From Magnimaribacter mokuoloeensis (lineage in GTDB: Bacteria > Pseudomonadota > Gammaproteobacteria > Magnimaribacterales > Magnimaribacteraceae), in the NCBI GenBank assembly GCA_041860225.1, contig CP151794.1, positions 806,001 to 870,000 on the forward strand: a stretch of DNA of 64,000 nt, read 5' to 3'. This document shows, one piece after another, positions 51,577 through 59,868 of this stretch; the first letter of the stretch is position 1; every line of letters starts with the position of its first letter. The notes beneath the pieces are model-generated. The model searched no databases, was not told where the DNA came from, and saw only the letters and a list, made by a program, of their open reading frames with translations. Both the position numbers and the translations under genes were made by a program.

Positions 51577-53580
51577 TTTCTGCTTTAGTTCTTCCACTCT
51601 ATCTCTGTATCTTGCTGCCTCCTCAAACTCAAGATTTTTAGCATATTTATACATTTGGTCTTCGAGTCTGATAATTTCTTTTTTAACTTTTTCCGGATCA
51701 TCAAAACTTTCAATTGGATCAAATTCTATATCTCGTAAATTATCTAGCTTCCTTCTTGACTTAGACTTACCTTTAACAGATCTAGCGCCTTCCATAATAT
51801 CTCCAATGCCTTTTTTGATACCTTTAGGTTTTATGGAGTGTTTAATGTTAAAGGCCTCTTGTATGTCTCTTCTTCTATTAGTCTCTTCAATAGCTCTTTC
51901 CATAGATCCAGTTATCTTATCTGCATAAAGAATGGCCTTTCCTTCTATATGTCTTGCAGCACGTCCTATAGTTTGAATAAGAGAGCTTTCAGATCTTAGA
52001 AAACCCTCTTTATCTGCATCAAGAATTGCCACTAAAGCAACCTCAGGAATATCTAACCCCTCTCTCAAAAGATTGATACCAACCAGCACATCGAATGCTC
52101 CAAGTCTCAAATCTCTTATGATTTCTACCCTTTCTACTGTATCAATATCAGAATGAAGATATCGAACCTTTGTTCCATTTTCGTCTAAATATTCTGTTAA
52201 ATCCTCTGCCATTCTTTTAGTCAGAACAGTCACAAGAACTCGATCTCCTTTTCCTACAATCTGATTAATTTCCTCTTGAAGATCGTCTACTTGGTGGGTG
52301 GCAGGCCTAATTTCTACTTGTGGATCAGTGAGTCCGGTTGGTCTGGCAACAAGCTCAGTTATACTCCCTGAATTTTCTATTTCATATTTTGAGGGGGTTG
52401 CAGAGAGAAATATTCTTTGACCGGAAAGTTTCTCCCATTCATCAAATCTAAGAGGACGATTATCTAAAGCAACAGGTAATCTGAAACCATAATCAACTAA
52501 AGTTTGTTTTCTTGATCTATCACCTCTGTACATTCCGCCTAACTGAGGCAAGGATACGTGAGACTCGTCAATGAATACTAAGGCATCTTGTGGTAAGTAT
52601 TCATAAAGTGTTGGTGGTGGCTCTCCAGGCTGTCTATCTGATAAAAACCTAGAATAATTCTCTATTCCTGAACAAAATCCTAGCTCTTTGAGCATCTCGA
52701 TATCATATTTTGTTCTCTCTTCGAGTCTTTGTGCTTCAACCAACTTATTTTCTTTCCTTAAATAGTCTAAGCGGTGCTTAAGCTCTTCTTTTATAAATTC
52801 TATCGCTTGAAGAACTTTATCTCTTGATGTGACGTAATGAGATTTAGGATAGATAGTTATTCTAGGAACTTCCCTAAATATTTCTCCAGTTAATGGATCA
52901 AAAATTTTTAAAGCTTCAATTTCATTTCCAAAAAGCTCTATTCGAAGAGCTTCTTTCTCAGAATCAGCAGGGAAGACATCTATAACATCCCCTCTTACTC
53001 TATACATGGATCTTTTAAATTCAACTTCATTTCTTTGGTATTGCAGTTCTGCAAGTCTTCGCAAAAGAGTTCTTTGATCTACTTCATCTCCTCTATCTAA
53101 ATGAAGGACCATTTGCAAATATGATTGAGGATCACCCAAACCATAAATAGCAGACACAGAAGCTACAATAACCACATCTCTCCTTTCCATTATGGCCTTT
53201 GTGGCAGAGAGTCTCATTTGTTCTATGTGTTCATTTATTGAAGCATCTTTTTCTATGTAGATATCCGTTGTAGGTACATAAGCCTCGGGTTGATAGTAGT
53301 CATAATAAGAAACAAAATACTCAACAGCATTATTCGGAAAATACTCTTTGAACTCTCCATACAACTGTGCAGCTAAAGTCTTATTGTGTGCCATAACGAT
53401 TGCTGGTCTTTGAACTTCTTGAATTACATTCGCCATGGTGAATGTCTTCCCTGATCCGGTAACACCAAGAAGCGTTTGATTGAGTAACCCGTCATTCAAA
53501 CCTTTTACTATTTCATTTATAGCCTTTGGTTGATCACCAGCTGGTTTATAATTTGATACTAAATCGAATTTCTTTGACAT
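51562..53580 (-). CDS. uvrB: Excinuclease ABC subunit B UvrB
   Basis: 672 residues, full length. UvrB verifies DNA damage and loads UvrC. Visible are Walker A LLGVTGSGKTFTMANV, the beta-hairpin YYDYYQPEAYVPTTDIYIEK, helicase motif II DESHV, motif VI LIQTIGRAARHIEG, and the C-terminal UVR domain (MYKYAKNLEFEEAARYRD). No LexA box was found upstream. Its 3' end overlaps the mltF-like gene by 15 bases tail to tail. Confidence 0.98.
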   Translation of the reverse strand: MSKKFDLVSNYKPAGDQPKAINEIVKGLNDGLLNQTLLGVTGSGKTFTMANVIQEVQRPAIVMAHNKTLAAQLYGEFKEYFPNNAVEYFVSYYDYYQPEAYVPTTDIYIEKDASINEHIEQMRLSATKAIMERRDVVIVASVSAIYGLGDPQSYLQMVLHLDRGDEVDQRTLLRRLAELQYQRNEVEFKRSMYRVRGDVIDVFPADSEKEALRIELFGNEIEALKIFDPLTGEIFREVPRITIYPKSHYVTSRDKVLQAIEFIKEELKHRLDYLRKENKLVEAQRLEERTKYDIEMLKELGFCSGIENYSRFLSDRQPGEPPPTLYEYLPQDALVFIDESHVSLPQLGGMYRGDRSRKQTLVDYGFRLPVALDNRPLRFDEWEKLSGQRIFLSATPSKYEIENSGSITELVARPTGLTDPQVEIRPATHQVDDLQEEINQIVGKGDRVLVTVLTKRMAEDLTEYLDENGTKVRYLHSDIDTVERVEIIRDLRLGAFDVLVGINLLREGLDIPEVALVAILDADKEGFLRSESSLIQTIGRAARHIEGKAILYADKITGSMERAIEETNRRRDIQEAFNIKHSIKPKGIKKGIGDIMEGARSVKGKSKSRRKLDNLRDIEFDPIESFDDPEKVKKEIIRLEDQMYKYAKNLEFEEAARYRDRVEELKQKLLIS

Positions 53581-53595
53581 ATTTTTACAAAAAAT

Positions 53596-53625
53596 ATTAT
53601 ACGCTGAGATTGTAAGCGTTATAAT
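53596..53625. promoter_or_regulatory. Divergent -10 elements for uvrB and tRNA-Asn
   Basis: TATAAT is present on the plus strand (53620-53625), nine bases before tRNA-Asn, and on the minus strand (53601-53596), 15 bases before the uvrB ATG. Upstream hexamers are weak on both strands. Confidence 0.4.
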
Positions 53626-53633
53626 TACTATAT

Positions 53634-53709
53634 TCCCCGATAGCTCAGTTGGTAGAGCAAATGACTGTTAATCATTGGGTCGCTGGTTCGAGCCCAGCTC
53701 GGGGAGCCA
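53634..53709 (+). tRNA. tRNA-Asn (anticodon GUU)
   Basis: A 76-nt tRNA starting TCCCCGA, with AGCTCAGTTGGTAGAGC D-arm, anticodon arm ATGAC-TGTTAAT-CATT region giving GUU, T-arm GCTGGTTCGAGCCCAGC and encoded CCA. An intrinsic terminator follows seven bases later. Confidence 0.97.
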
Positions 53710-53715
53710 TACATC

Positions 53716-53744
53716 AGGCCCACTGAAAAAGTGGGCCTTTTTTT
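53716..53744 (+). terminator. Terminator after tRNA-Asn
   Basis: AGGCCCAC pairs with GTGGGCCT around TGAAAAA, followed by seven T residues. It isolates the tRNA from the nuclease gene that starts 24 bases later. Confidence 0.93.
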
Positions 53745-53767
53745 ATTGTGATAGTATTAACTGATAT

Positions 53768-54496
53768 ATGCCAGCAAAATTATTCAATCCTGAGTCAGAA
53801 GAGCCTTTTGTATTCAGCCGTTCAAGAATAGATAATTTCTTGGAATGCAAAAGATGTTTTTATCTAACAAATAAAATTGGTATTGCTAGACCGCCTTCGT
53901 TTCCTTTTAACCTCAATAATGCTGTTGATGAGCTTTTAAAAAATGAATTTGATACCTACAGGGAGAAACAGGAACCTCACCCTATTATGGTTGAAAATAG
54001 AATCAAGGCTCTTCCTTATCAGCACCCAGATCTTGAAGAATGGCGAGAGTCATTGAGACATGGAATTAAGCGATTTCATAAAGAAACTAATCTGATCTTA
54101 AGGGGTGGTTTAGATGACTTATGGATTAATACAGAAACAAATCAACTAATAGTTGTAGATTACAAAGCAACCTCAAAAAAAGGAGAAGTCAGTATCGATG
54201 CTGACTGGCAAATAGGTTACAAAAGGCAAATAGAATTTTATCAATGGTTGCTCAGAGGCAATTCTTTTGACGTGTCAGACGTCGGATATTTTGTTTATTG
54301 CAACGGTATTTCTGAGAAAGATGAATTCAATAATATGCTTGAATTTAAAACGAAGCTTATACCTTATAAAGGCAATGATTCATGGGTTGAACCAACACTA
54401 TATGATTTAAAAGAGACTCTTATGAAAGATGAAGTTCCTGATGCAGACTCCAAGTGTAGTTATTGTTCATATGTTAAAAAAACTTTGATGGTTTAG
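53768..54496 (+). CDS. PD-(D/E)XK nuclease with four conserved-type cysteines (RecB/Cas4-like)
   Basis: 242 residues. The nuclease core has GGLDDLWI (Asp116/117), LIVVDYKAT (Asp131, Lys133) and a downstream QIEFYQWLL helix with Gln, matching the G-x-D-DxK-Q order of RecB-type nucleases. Cys27xxCys30 near the N-terminus (FLECKRCFYL) and Cys230xxCys233 at the C-terminus (KCSYCSY) bracket the core, as Fe-S cysteines do in Cas4 and AddB. No CRISPR, recombination or phage gene is nearby; it is a lone gene between tRNA-Asn and cysS. Function is unassigned. Confidence 0.8.
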   Translation: MPAKLFNPESEEPFVFSRSRIDNFLECKRCFYLTNKIGIARPPSFPFNLNNAVDELLKNEFDTYREKQEPHPIMVENRIKALPYQHPDLEEWRESLRHGIKRFHKETNLILRGGLDDLWINTETNQLIVVDYKATSKKGEVSIDADWQIGYKRQIEFYQWLLRGNSFDVSDVGYFVYCNGISEKDEFNNMLEFKTKLIPYKGNDSWVEPTLYDLKETLMKDEVPDADSKCSYCSYVKKTLMV

Positions 54497-54497
54497 A

Positions 54498-55868
54498 TTA
54501 AGCTTTTTTCCAGGTGGTTCCGGATTCTTTGTCTTCAAGAATTATGCCCTTCTCCAAAAGCTCATCTCTTATCTTGTCTGATAGTTCAAAATCTTTTTCT
54601 TTTCTTGCTTGGTTTCTCTTCAAAATATAACCTTCAATTTCTTCTTCACTGATACCAATTCCTTCTGTAAAGTAATTTTTAGCTTTGTCTTGAAGTAGCC
54701 CCAAAATACTAGAGAGACTAACCAGCTCTTTAGCCAACAAAGATGCTTCTTCAAATTTATTTTTTTTCTTAAGGGTATTAATTTGTCTAGCAATTTCGAA
54801 TAAAACTGATATAGCTGAGGGTGTATTAAAGTCATCTCCCATAGCTTTATGAAATTTATCAGAATATTTTGTTTGAAAATATTCTTTTGTTTCATAATCA
54901 AGATCTTGCAAAGAATTATAAAGCCTATCCAAAGAATTCTTTGCTTCATTCAATCCTACTTCGGAATAATTTAGAGGGCTCCTGTAATGACTAGAAATCA
55001 AAAAGAGACGCAAGACCTCTGGTGAATTAATCTCTAGAGAGTCTTTTATTGTTACAAAATTCTTAAGAGATTTAGACATTTTCTCTTTATCAATCCTTAG
55101 AGATCCAGTATGCATCCAAACTTTGGCAAACTCTTTATCAGTTACACATTCAGACTGAGCAATCTCATTTTCGTGATGAGGAAACTTAAGATCAGACCCT
55201 CCTCCATGAATATCAAAAGTTTCACCCAATGCATCCATGCTCATTGCTGAGCATTCAATGTGCCAACCTGGTCTACCAGCTCCCCAAGGCGAGTCCCACT
55301 TCAGTCCCTCAGTATTTTTTTTCCAAAGAACAAAATCAGCAGGATTTTTCTTATCTGTATCAACATCAACTCTTGCGCCCGCCAACATATCTTCTAAGTT
55401 TCTTCTCGATAATTTCCCATAAGAATCAAAAGACTCAGCTGAGAAATAAACATCTGAATCACCTTCATAAGCATGTCCTTTCTCTATGAGGATTTCGATT
55501 AGAGAAATAATGGAGTCGATATTATCAGTTGCCCTTGGCTCTGAATCAGGTTCAATCATACCCAATGACATAAAATCCTCATTCATTGAGTCTATATATT
55601 TTTCTGTTAATTCTTTTGGAGAAATATTAAGTTCTTCTGCTCTCGCTATAATTTTGTCATCTACATCAGTTATATTCCTTATGTAGTGCACTTCGTAGTT
55701 AATACTTCTTAAATATCTGACAATAAGGTCAAACGATATAAAGGTTCTTGCATGACCAATATGAGTATCGTCATAAACTGTCATCCCACAAACATACATC
55801 TTGATCTTATTTTCTTCTATAGGTACAAGATTTTCTTTCTTACCAGATAACGTATTAAAAACTTTCAC
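54498..55868 (-). CDS. cysS: Cysteinyl-tRNA synthetase CysS
   Basis: 456 residues. Class I synthetase with the zinc Cys in MYVCGMTVYDDTHIGHARTF (HIGH motif inside), WHIECSAMS, HHENEIAQSE, and KMSKS at KEKMSKSLKNFVTI. The tRNA-binding C-terminal domain ends EDKESGTTWKKA. It overlaps gltX by 4 bases. Confidence 0.97.
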   Translation of the reverse strand: MKVFNTLSGKKENLVPIEENKIKMYVCGMTVYDDTHIGHARTFISFDLIVRYLRSINYEVHYIRNITDVDDKIIARAEELNISPKELTEKYIDSMNEDFMSLGMIEPDSEPRATDNIDSIISLIEILIEKGHAYEGDSDVYFSAESFDSYGKLSRRNLEDMLAGARVDVDTDKKNPADFVLWKKNTEGLKWDSPWGAGRPGWHIECSAMSMDALGETFDIHGGGSDLKFPHHENEIAQSECVTDKEFAKVWMHTGSLRIDKEKMSKSLKNFVTIKDSLEINSPEVLRLFLISSHYRSPLNYSEVGLNEAKNSLDRLYNSLQDLDYETKEYFQTKYSDKFHKAMGDDFNTPSAISVLFEIARQINTLKKKNKFEEASLLAKELVSLSSILGLLQDKAKNYFTEGIGISEEEIEGYILKRNQARKEKDFELSDKIRDELLEKGIILEDKESGTTWKKA

Positions 55869-57271
55869 AGCTCAGATGCCTCTTTTAATTTTTTTAAAAC
55901 GTGCTCTGTACCAATCAAATTAACAACTCTATCGAGTTCTGGGCCTTTAGTTTGGCCGGTAATTGCGCATCTTAAAGGCATGAATAGTTCTTTTCCTTTC
56001 TTGCCAGTTATAGAACCAATATTTTTAGTTGTTTCACTCCAGTCTAGAATTTCAGATGGTATAGCATCACATGCTTGAAGGTAGAACTCCTTTCCAGCAG
56101 ACCTAATAATATTGATAATTTCCTCTCTTTGCGCCAATGGAGTTAAGAATAAGTTATTTAAATACTCTTGAGCCTCATGGGGAAAATTAATGTTATCTTT
56201 AATTAGAGCAACAAAGTTTTCGTTATTAACTGAAGCAGGCAACCCTTCGAGGGAATCTTTCAACCAAATAATACATTCATTGATATTCAATTCTTCAACC
56301 GCTTTCTTTTGCCAATAGAGGAGTTGATCCATATCGAATTTACTTGGTGAACTGGAAATATTATCTATTTTGAATTCATCTGCTAACTCACTATGAGTCT
56401 TTAGATCATTATCAACTATGGTATGGCCAACTCTAGAAAGATAATTACTAACAGCAATAGGTAGATATCCTTGCTCTCTTAAATCATTAATTGAAATACT
56501 GCCGTTCCTTTTTGACAAAGGAGCTCCATCAGAACCCGTAAATAGTGAAACATGAGCATATCTTGGCAGGGAAAGACCGAGTGCTTCAAGAAGAGCTATT
56601 TGTCTGGGTGTGTTACTAAGATGATCATCTCCTCTCAATACAAGATCAACCCCCATTAAAGAATCATCGATTGCATTCGCAAACATGAAAGTGGGAGTAT
56701 TATCTTTTTTTCTTACAATAAAATCATCGAGATCATCAGTAGAAAAAGACTGCTCTCCCTTAACTAAATCTTTAAACTCGATTGTGCTATCTTTGGGGAT
56801 CCTAAATCTATATACCGGTTTATTTCCTTTATCCAGTTCATCTTTTACTTCTTTTTCAGTAGCATCAGACCAAACTCCCGTATAGCGAGGCGGCTGCCCA
56901 GAAGCAATTTGATTTCGTCTAATAATTTTTAATTCCTCTTCGCTAGTGAAGCAAGGGTATATAAGGTTTTTTTCTAAAAGAGCCTTGTAAAACTCTTCAT
57001 ATAAATCAATTCTCTCAGATTGATAATAAGAATCTTCTTTACCGCCTACTTCTGGACCTTCATCCCAATCTAAGCCCATCCATCTCAAGTCATTACAAAT
57101 TGCTGTAGAAAACTCCTTTTTAGACCTTTCTAAGTCTGTATCTTCAATTCTTAGGAGGAAAGATCCATTATCCTTCTTTGCTATAAGCGAACTAAAAAGA
57201 GATGTACGTAGATTTCCAAGATGCAAAAGACCTGTTGGACTTGGACAAAATCTAGTTTTATTTACCTTCAT
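55865..57271 (-). CDS. gltX: Glutamyl-tRNA synthetase GltX
   Basis: 468 residues from the ATG at 57271. The longer frame back to 57328 adds 19 residues before the conserved start, crosses a TATAAT box, and is not preferred. HIGH variant: RFCPSPTGLLHLGNLRTSLF; KMSKS variant: GAPLSKRNGSISI. The catalytic domain segment VLRGDDHLSNTPRQI is present. A Shine-Dalgarno-like AAGGA sits very close to the ATG. Forms an operon with cysS. Confidence 0.96.
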   Translation of the reverse strand: MKVNKTRFCPSPTGLLHLGNLRTSLFSSLIAKKDNGSFLLRIEDTDLERSKKEFSTAICNDLRWMGLDWDEGPEVGGKEDSYYQSERIDLYEEFYKALLEKNLIYPCFTSEEELKIIRRNQIASGQPPRYTGVWSDATEKEVKDELDKGNKPVYRFRIPKDSTIEFKDLVKGEQSFSTDDLDDFIVRKKDNTPTFMFANAIDDSLMGVDLVLRGDDHLSNTPRQIALLEALGLSLPRYAHVSLFTGSDGAPLSKRNGSISINDLREQGYLPIAVSNYLSRVGHTIVDNDLKTHSELADEFKIDNISSSPSKFDMDQLLYWQKKAVEELNINECIIWLKDSLEGLPASVNNENFVALIKDNINFPHEAQEYLNNLFLTPLAQREEIINIIRSAGKEFYLQACDAIPSEILDWSETTKNIGSITGKKGKELFMPLRCAITGQTKGPELDRVVNLIGTEHVLKKLKEASEL

Positions 57272-57308
57272 GTCCTTAATATATTGGAAGCTTAACCATA
57301 AAGTTCGT

Positions 57309-57314
57309 ATTATA
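57309..57314 (-). promoter_or_regulatory. -10 element for gltX-cysS
   Basis: TATAAT on the minus strand lies 37 bases upstream of the chosen gltX ATG; the -35 region (TAAATT, 17 bases further) is poor. The predicted transcript start near 57302 falls downstream of the longer start at 57328. Confidence 0.4.
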
Positions 57315-57345
57315 GCCTCCTCACGCATATGAATTTAAAAGAAAT

Positions 57346-57936
57346 ATGAACAAACTCACTTCCCTCTTAAGCTTAGTAATAATTTTTATTGGGCTTTCTT
57401 GGATTGCGTGCTGTTCTCAAAATGAAAAGGAGATAAAAGTGATAACTTTTGAAACAACATTAGGCCCAATAGTAATAGAGCTTTTTGAAGAAGAAGCACC
57501 TGTAACATCAAAAAACTTCTTAGAGTATGCAGAAAGTGGTTTTTTTAATGGAACCTTATTCCACAGAGTGATTCCGGGTTTTGTTATACAGGGTGGAGGA
57601 ATGGAATCCGGTATGGTTAACAAAGAAGGTAATCCCCCCATTATGAATGAAGCAAATAATGGTTTAAAAAACCTCAAGTGGTCTTTATCAATGGCTCGTA
57701 CTAATGATCCTCATTCAGCGAGCTCTCAGTTCTTCATCAACCTGGTAAATAATGTCTCTTTAGATCATACAGAAGAAACTATTCAAGGTTGGGGTTACGC
57801 AGTCTTTGGAGAGGTTGTCGATGGCTTTGAAACTGTTGAAGCTATTGCCTCTGCTACTACAGGTTCTTCTGGTTTTCACCAAGACGTGCCTCTTGAAGAA
57901 ATTTCTATAATAGACACCAAAGTCACGACTGAATAA
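57346..57936 (+). CDS. Peptidyl-prolyl cis-trans isomerase, cyclophilin type, exported
   Basis: 196 residues. A hydrophobic leader ends at IACCSQ, a plausible signal peptidase II or I site, so the protein is periplasmic or lipid-anchored. The cyclophilin core has TTLGPIVIELFEEEAPVT, FHRVIPGFVIQGG (catalytic Arg and Phe), MARTNDPHSASSQFFINL and the later GYAVFGEVVDGFETV. It catalyses prolyl isomerisation in exported proteins. lpxH follows after 19 bases, the same cyclophilin-lpxH order (ppiB-lpxH) as E. coli. Confidence 0.93.
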   Translation: MNKLTSLLSLVIIFIGLSWIACCSQNEKEIKVITFETTLGPIVIELFEEEAPVTSKNFLEYAESGFFNGTLFHRVIPGFVIQGGGMESGMVNKEGNPPIMNEANNGLKNLKWSLSMARTNDPHSASSQFFINLVNNVSLDHTEETIQGWGYAVFGEVVDGFETVEAIASATTGSSGFHQDVPLEEISIIDTKVTTE

Positions 57937-57955
57937 ATAAATTAAAAAAGAAAGA

Positions 57956-58678
57956 ATGGCTTACTGTTTTATATCTGATCTCCACTTACAAGAAAGTAGG
58001 CCAGATATTACTAAAGCATTTCTAGAGTTTCTTGACGATACTGCCTCTAAAGCTGAAAAGCTATATATCCTTGGAGATTTATTTGAAGCCTGGATAGGCG
58101 ATGATGATCAAAATAATTTCATCTCAGAAATCCAGGCAGCCTTGCTAAAAACAAACAAGACTACAAAAATCTTTTTCCTGCACGGTAATAGGGATTTCTT
58201 GATTGGAACGGAATTTGCGTCTTCCTCTGGTTTCGAACTTCTTCATGATCCTACTATTGAAGAAATGTTTGGAAACAATGTTCTCCTAATGCATGGAGAT
58301 TTACTCTGTACAGAGGATCATGATTATCAGGCCTTTAGAAAGACTAGTAGAGATCCTAAATGGCAAGATGAATTTCTAAATAAGTCTATTCAGGAGAGGC
58401 AAGAAATTGCTCTTAATCTAAGGACCATTAGTAAAGAGGCAACTGAGACTAAGAAAGATGAAATTATGGATGTATCTACAAGTGAAGTTATTAGAATAAT
58501 GGAAGAGTCTTCCGTCAATCTGCTAATACATGGCCACACACATAGGCCAAAATCTCATAATATTAAAGTCAATGACCAGCCTGCTGAAAGGATTGTTTTA
58601 GGAGATTGGGATGCATACGGCTGGTATATATGGATGGACTCCAGCTCTTGCGAGCTAAAAAATTTTCCTATCTCCTAG
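57956..58678 (+). CDS. lpxH: UDP-2,3-diacylglucosamine diphosphatase LpxH
   Basis: 240 residues. A calcineurin-like metallophosphoesterase that makes lipid X in lipid A synthesis. Metal motifs are FISDLHLQESRPD, ILGDLFEAWIGDD, FLHGNRDFLIG, LMHGDLLC and LIHGHTHRPKSH, all in LpxH order. It shows that the organism makes LPS. Its 3' end overlaps the next, convergent gene by 11 bases. Confidence 0.96.
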   Translation: MAYCFISDLHLQESRPDITKAFLEFLDDTASKAEKLYILGDLFEAWIGDDDQNNFISEIQAALLKTNKTTKIFFLHGNRDFLIGTEFASSSGFELLHDPTIEEMFGNNVLLMHGDLLCTEDHDYQAFRKTSRDPKWQDEFLNKSIQERQEIALNLRTISKEATETKKDEIMDVSTSEVIRIMEESSVNLLIHGHTHRPKSHNIKVNDQPAERIVLGDWDAYGWYIWMDSSSCELKNFPIS

Positions 58679-59327
58679 ATACAAAAAATAACTGAAACAA
58701 TAGCCCGATAATTAAGGTCAACATCCCCAAAATAACTCTTGGATCACTGTAATAGCCAATTGGTTCAACGGGGAATGCAATTGTCTTTTGTAATGCAGCA
58801 ATTTTAAAAGCATGCCTATCTCTCATGTCAGGATGAGTAACTACCTCCATGAATGCTCTACGGCTTTTATATCTCATTAAAGCTGCTTGATCCCAAGTCT
58901 CTGCCCCTTCGATACCAACTATATCCATAGATTCCCAGATAGCATAACCTCCAAAGATTGGGTGTGAGGCTCTTTTTAGAAGATTTGGCCACATATGCTC
59001 CATGTATCTAGACATCAGTTGATCAGCTGACTCTCCTGAATTTGCTCCCTCTACATCTTCGGGATTCTTATTCATTTCTATGCTGTTCACCATAATGAAT
59101 TGCCTTCCAGTATCTTGCTCCATAAACTTTCGGAGAAAATCTTTTCTAAGCTCAGATGAGATATAAAAGTCATCTTCGGAGTCTGAAGACATTTCGAAAT
59201 TTCCTAAATTTTGATCATACTTAATAAGGAAATCCTGTATTTCGTCTTCACTTAGTTTTCCTCCCATATCCGTATACCAGAAGAAAAAGCATGCATAAAT
59301 CGTTACTAAAATTAACCAAGTTTTCAT
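58668..59327 (-). CDS. Two-helix membrane protein with DUF1330-like ferredoxin-fold domain
   Basis: 219 residues. An N-terminal helix (WLILVTIYACFFFWY) and a C-terminal helix (VILGMLTLIIGLLFQLFFV) flank a soluble domain. Within it, RQFIMVNSIEMNKN, IFGGYAIWESMD, and YKSRRAFMEVVTHPDMRDRH then KIAALQKTIAFPVEP resemble DUF1330/EthD-type dimeric alpha-beta barrel domains. No catalytic residues can be named. It is alone, divergent from umuDC and tail to tail with lpxH. Confidence 0.65.
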   Translation of the reverse strand: MKTWLILVTIYACFFFWYTDMGGKLSEDEIQDFLIKYDQNLGNFEMSSDSEDDFYISSELRKDFLRKFMEQDTGRQFIMVNSIEMNKNPEDVEGANSGESADQLMSRYMEHMWPNLLKRASHPIFGGYAIWESMDIVGIEGAETWDQAALMRYKSRRAFMEVVTHPDMRDRHAFKIAALQKTIAFPVEPIGYYSDPRVILGMLTLIIGLLFQLFFVSRR

Positions 59328-59398
59328 ATGTACTATTATCGAATATCTTTTTTTTATTAATAGTAGGTTAAAAGCTTTACAAAATCATCCTTTAATTA

Positions 59399-59418
59399 TA
59401 CTGTATATATATACAGTA
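59399..59418 (+). promoter_or_regulatory. LexA (SOS) box upstream of umuDC
   Basis: TACTGTATATATATACAGTA is a perfect palindrome and matches the E. coli LexA consensus exactly (CTGT-N8-ACAG with alternating TA). It lies 19 bases before the umuD ATG and overlaps a TTTACA/TATACT promoter (59376-59402). Confidence 0.96.
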
Positions 59419-59436
59419 TTAATTTATAAAACCCTT

Positions 59437-59865
59437 ATGAAAATTGACTATCTGGGCGATGCATCAGAGGAGGATTTATCCCTTCTAGAGATCCCCTATT
59501 TTTTGAATACTGTTCGGGTAGGTTGGCCAAGTCCAGCCGATGATTATGTAGAAAGGCCTATAGATCTGAATGAATATTTAATTAAAAATTCAGCTGCTAC
59601 ATATTTTGTTCGCGTAAGTGGAGATTCAATGATAAATGCACACATAGGAGATGGAGCTATCCTTGTGGTAGATAGAAGCATAGAGCCAAGTCATAACAAA
59701 ATTGTCATCGCATCAATTGATGGATCGTATGCATGCAAGCGGTTATTACTGAAACCAAAGATATGTCTCATGTCTGAAAATCCAAAATATCCGCCCATAC
59801 TGATCAGTCAAGAAGAGGAACTAGAGATAGCGGGTACAGTGATAGCCTCTATAAATCTTTACTAA
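59437..59865 (+). CDS. umuD: SOS mutagenesis protein UmuD
   Basis: 142 residues. S24 protease-like; RecA-stimulated self-cleavage gives UmuD', part of DNA polymerase V. The Ser nucleophile is Ser64 in RVSGDSMINAHIGDG and the Lys base is Lys101 in SYACKRLLL. The cleavage site aligned with E. coli Cys24-Gly25 reads Val28-Gly29 here, in RVGWPSPADDYVE. It is directly under the LexA box and three bases before umuC. Confidence 0.95.
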   Translation: MKIDYLGDASEEDLSLLEIPYFLNTVRVGWPSPADDYVERPIDLNEYLIKNSAATYFVRVSGDSMINAHIGDGAILVVDRSIEPSHNKIVIASIDGSYACKRLLLKPKICLMSENPKYPPILISQEEELEIAGTVIASINLY

Positions 59866-59868
59866 GCT

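Noticed and set aside
53768..54496. Cas4 of a CRISPR system
   Set aside because: There is no repeat array or other cas gene in the window, and the cysteine spacing differs from typical Cas4.
57271..57328. Longer gltX start
   Set aside because: It adds 19 residues before the conserved first strand and spans a TATAAT box that probably drives the gene.
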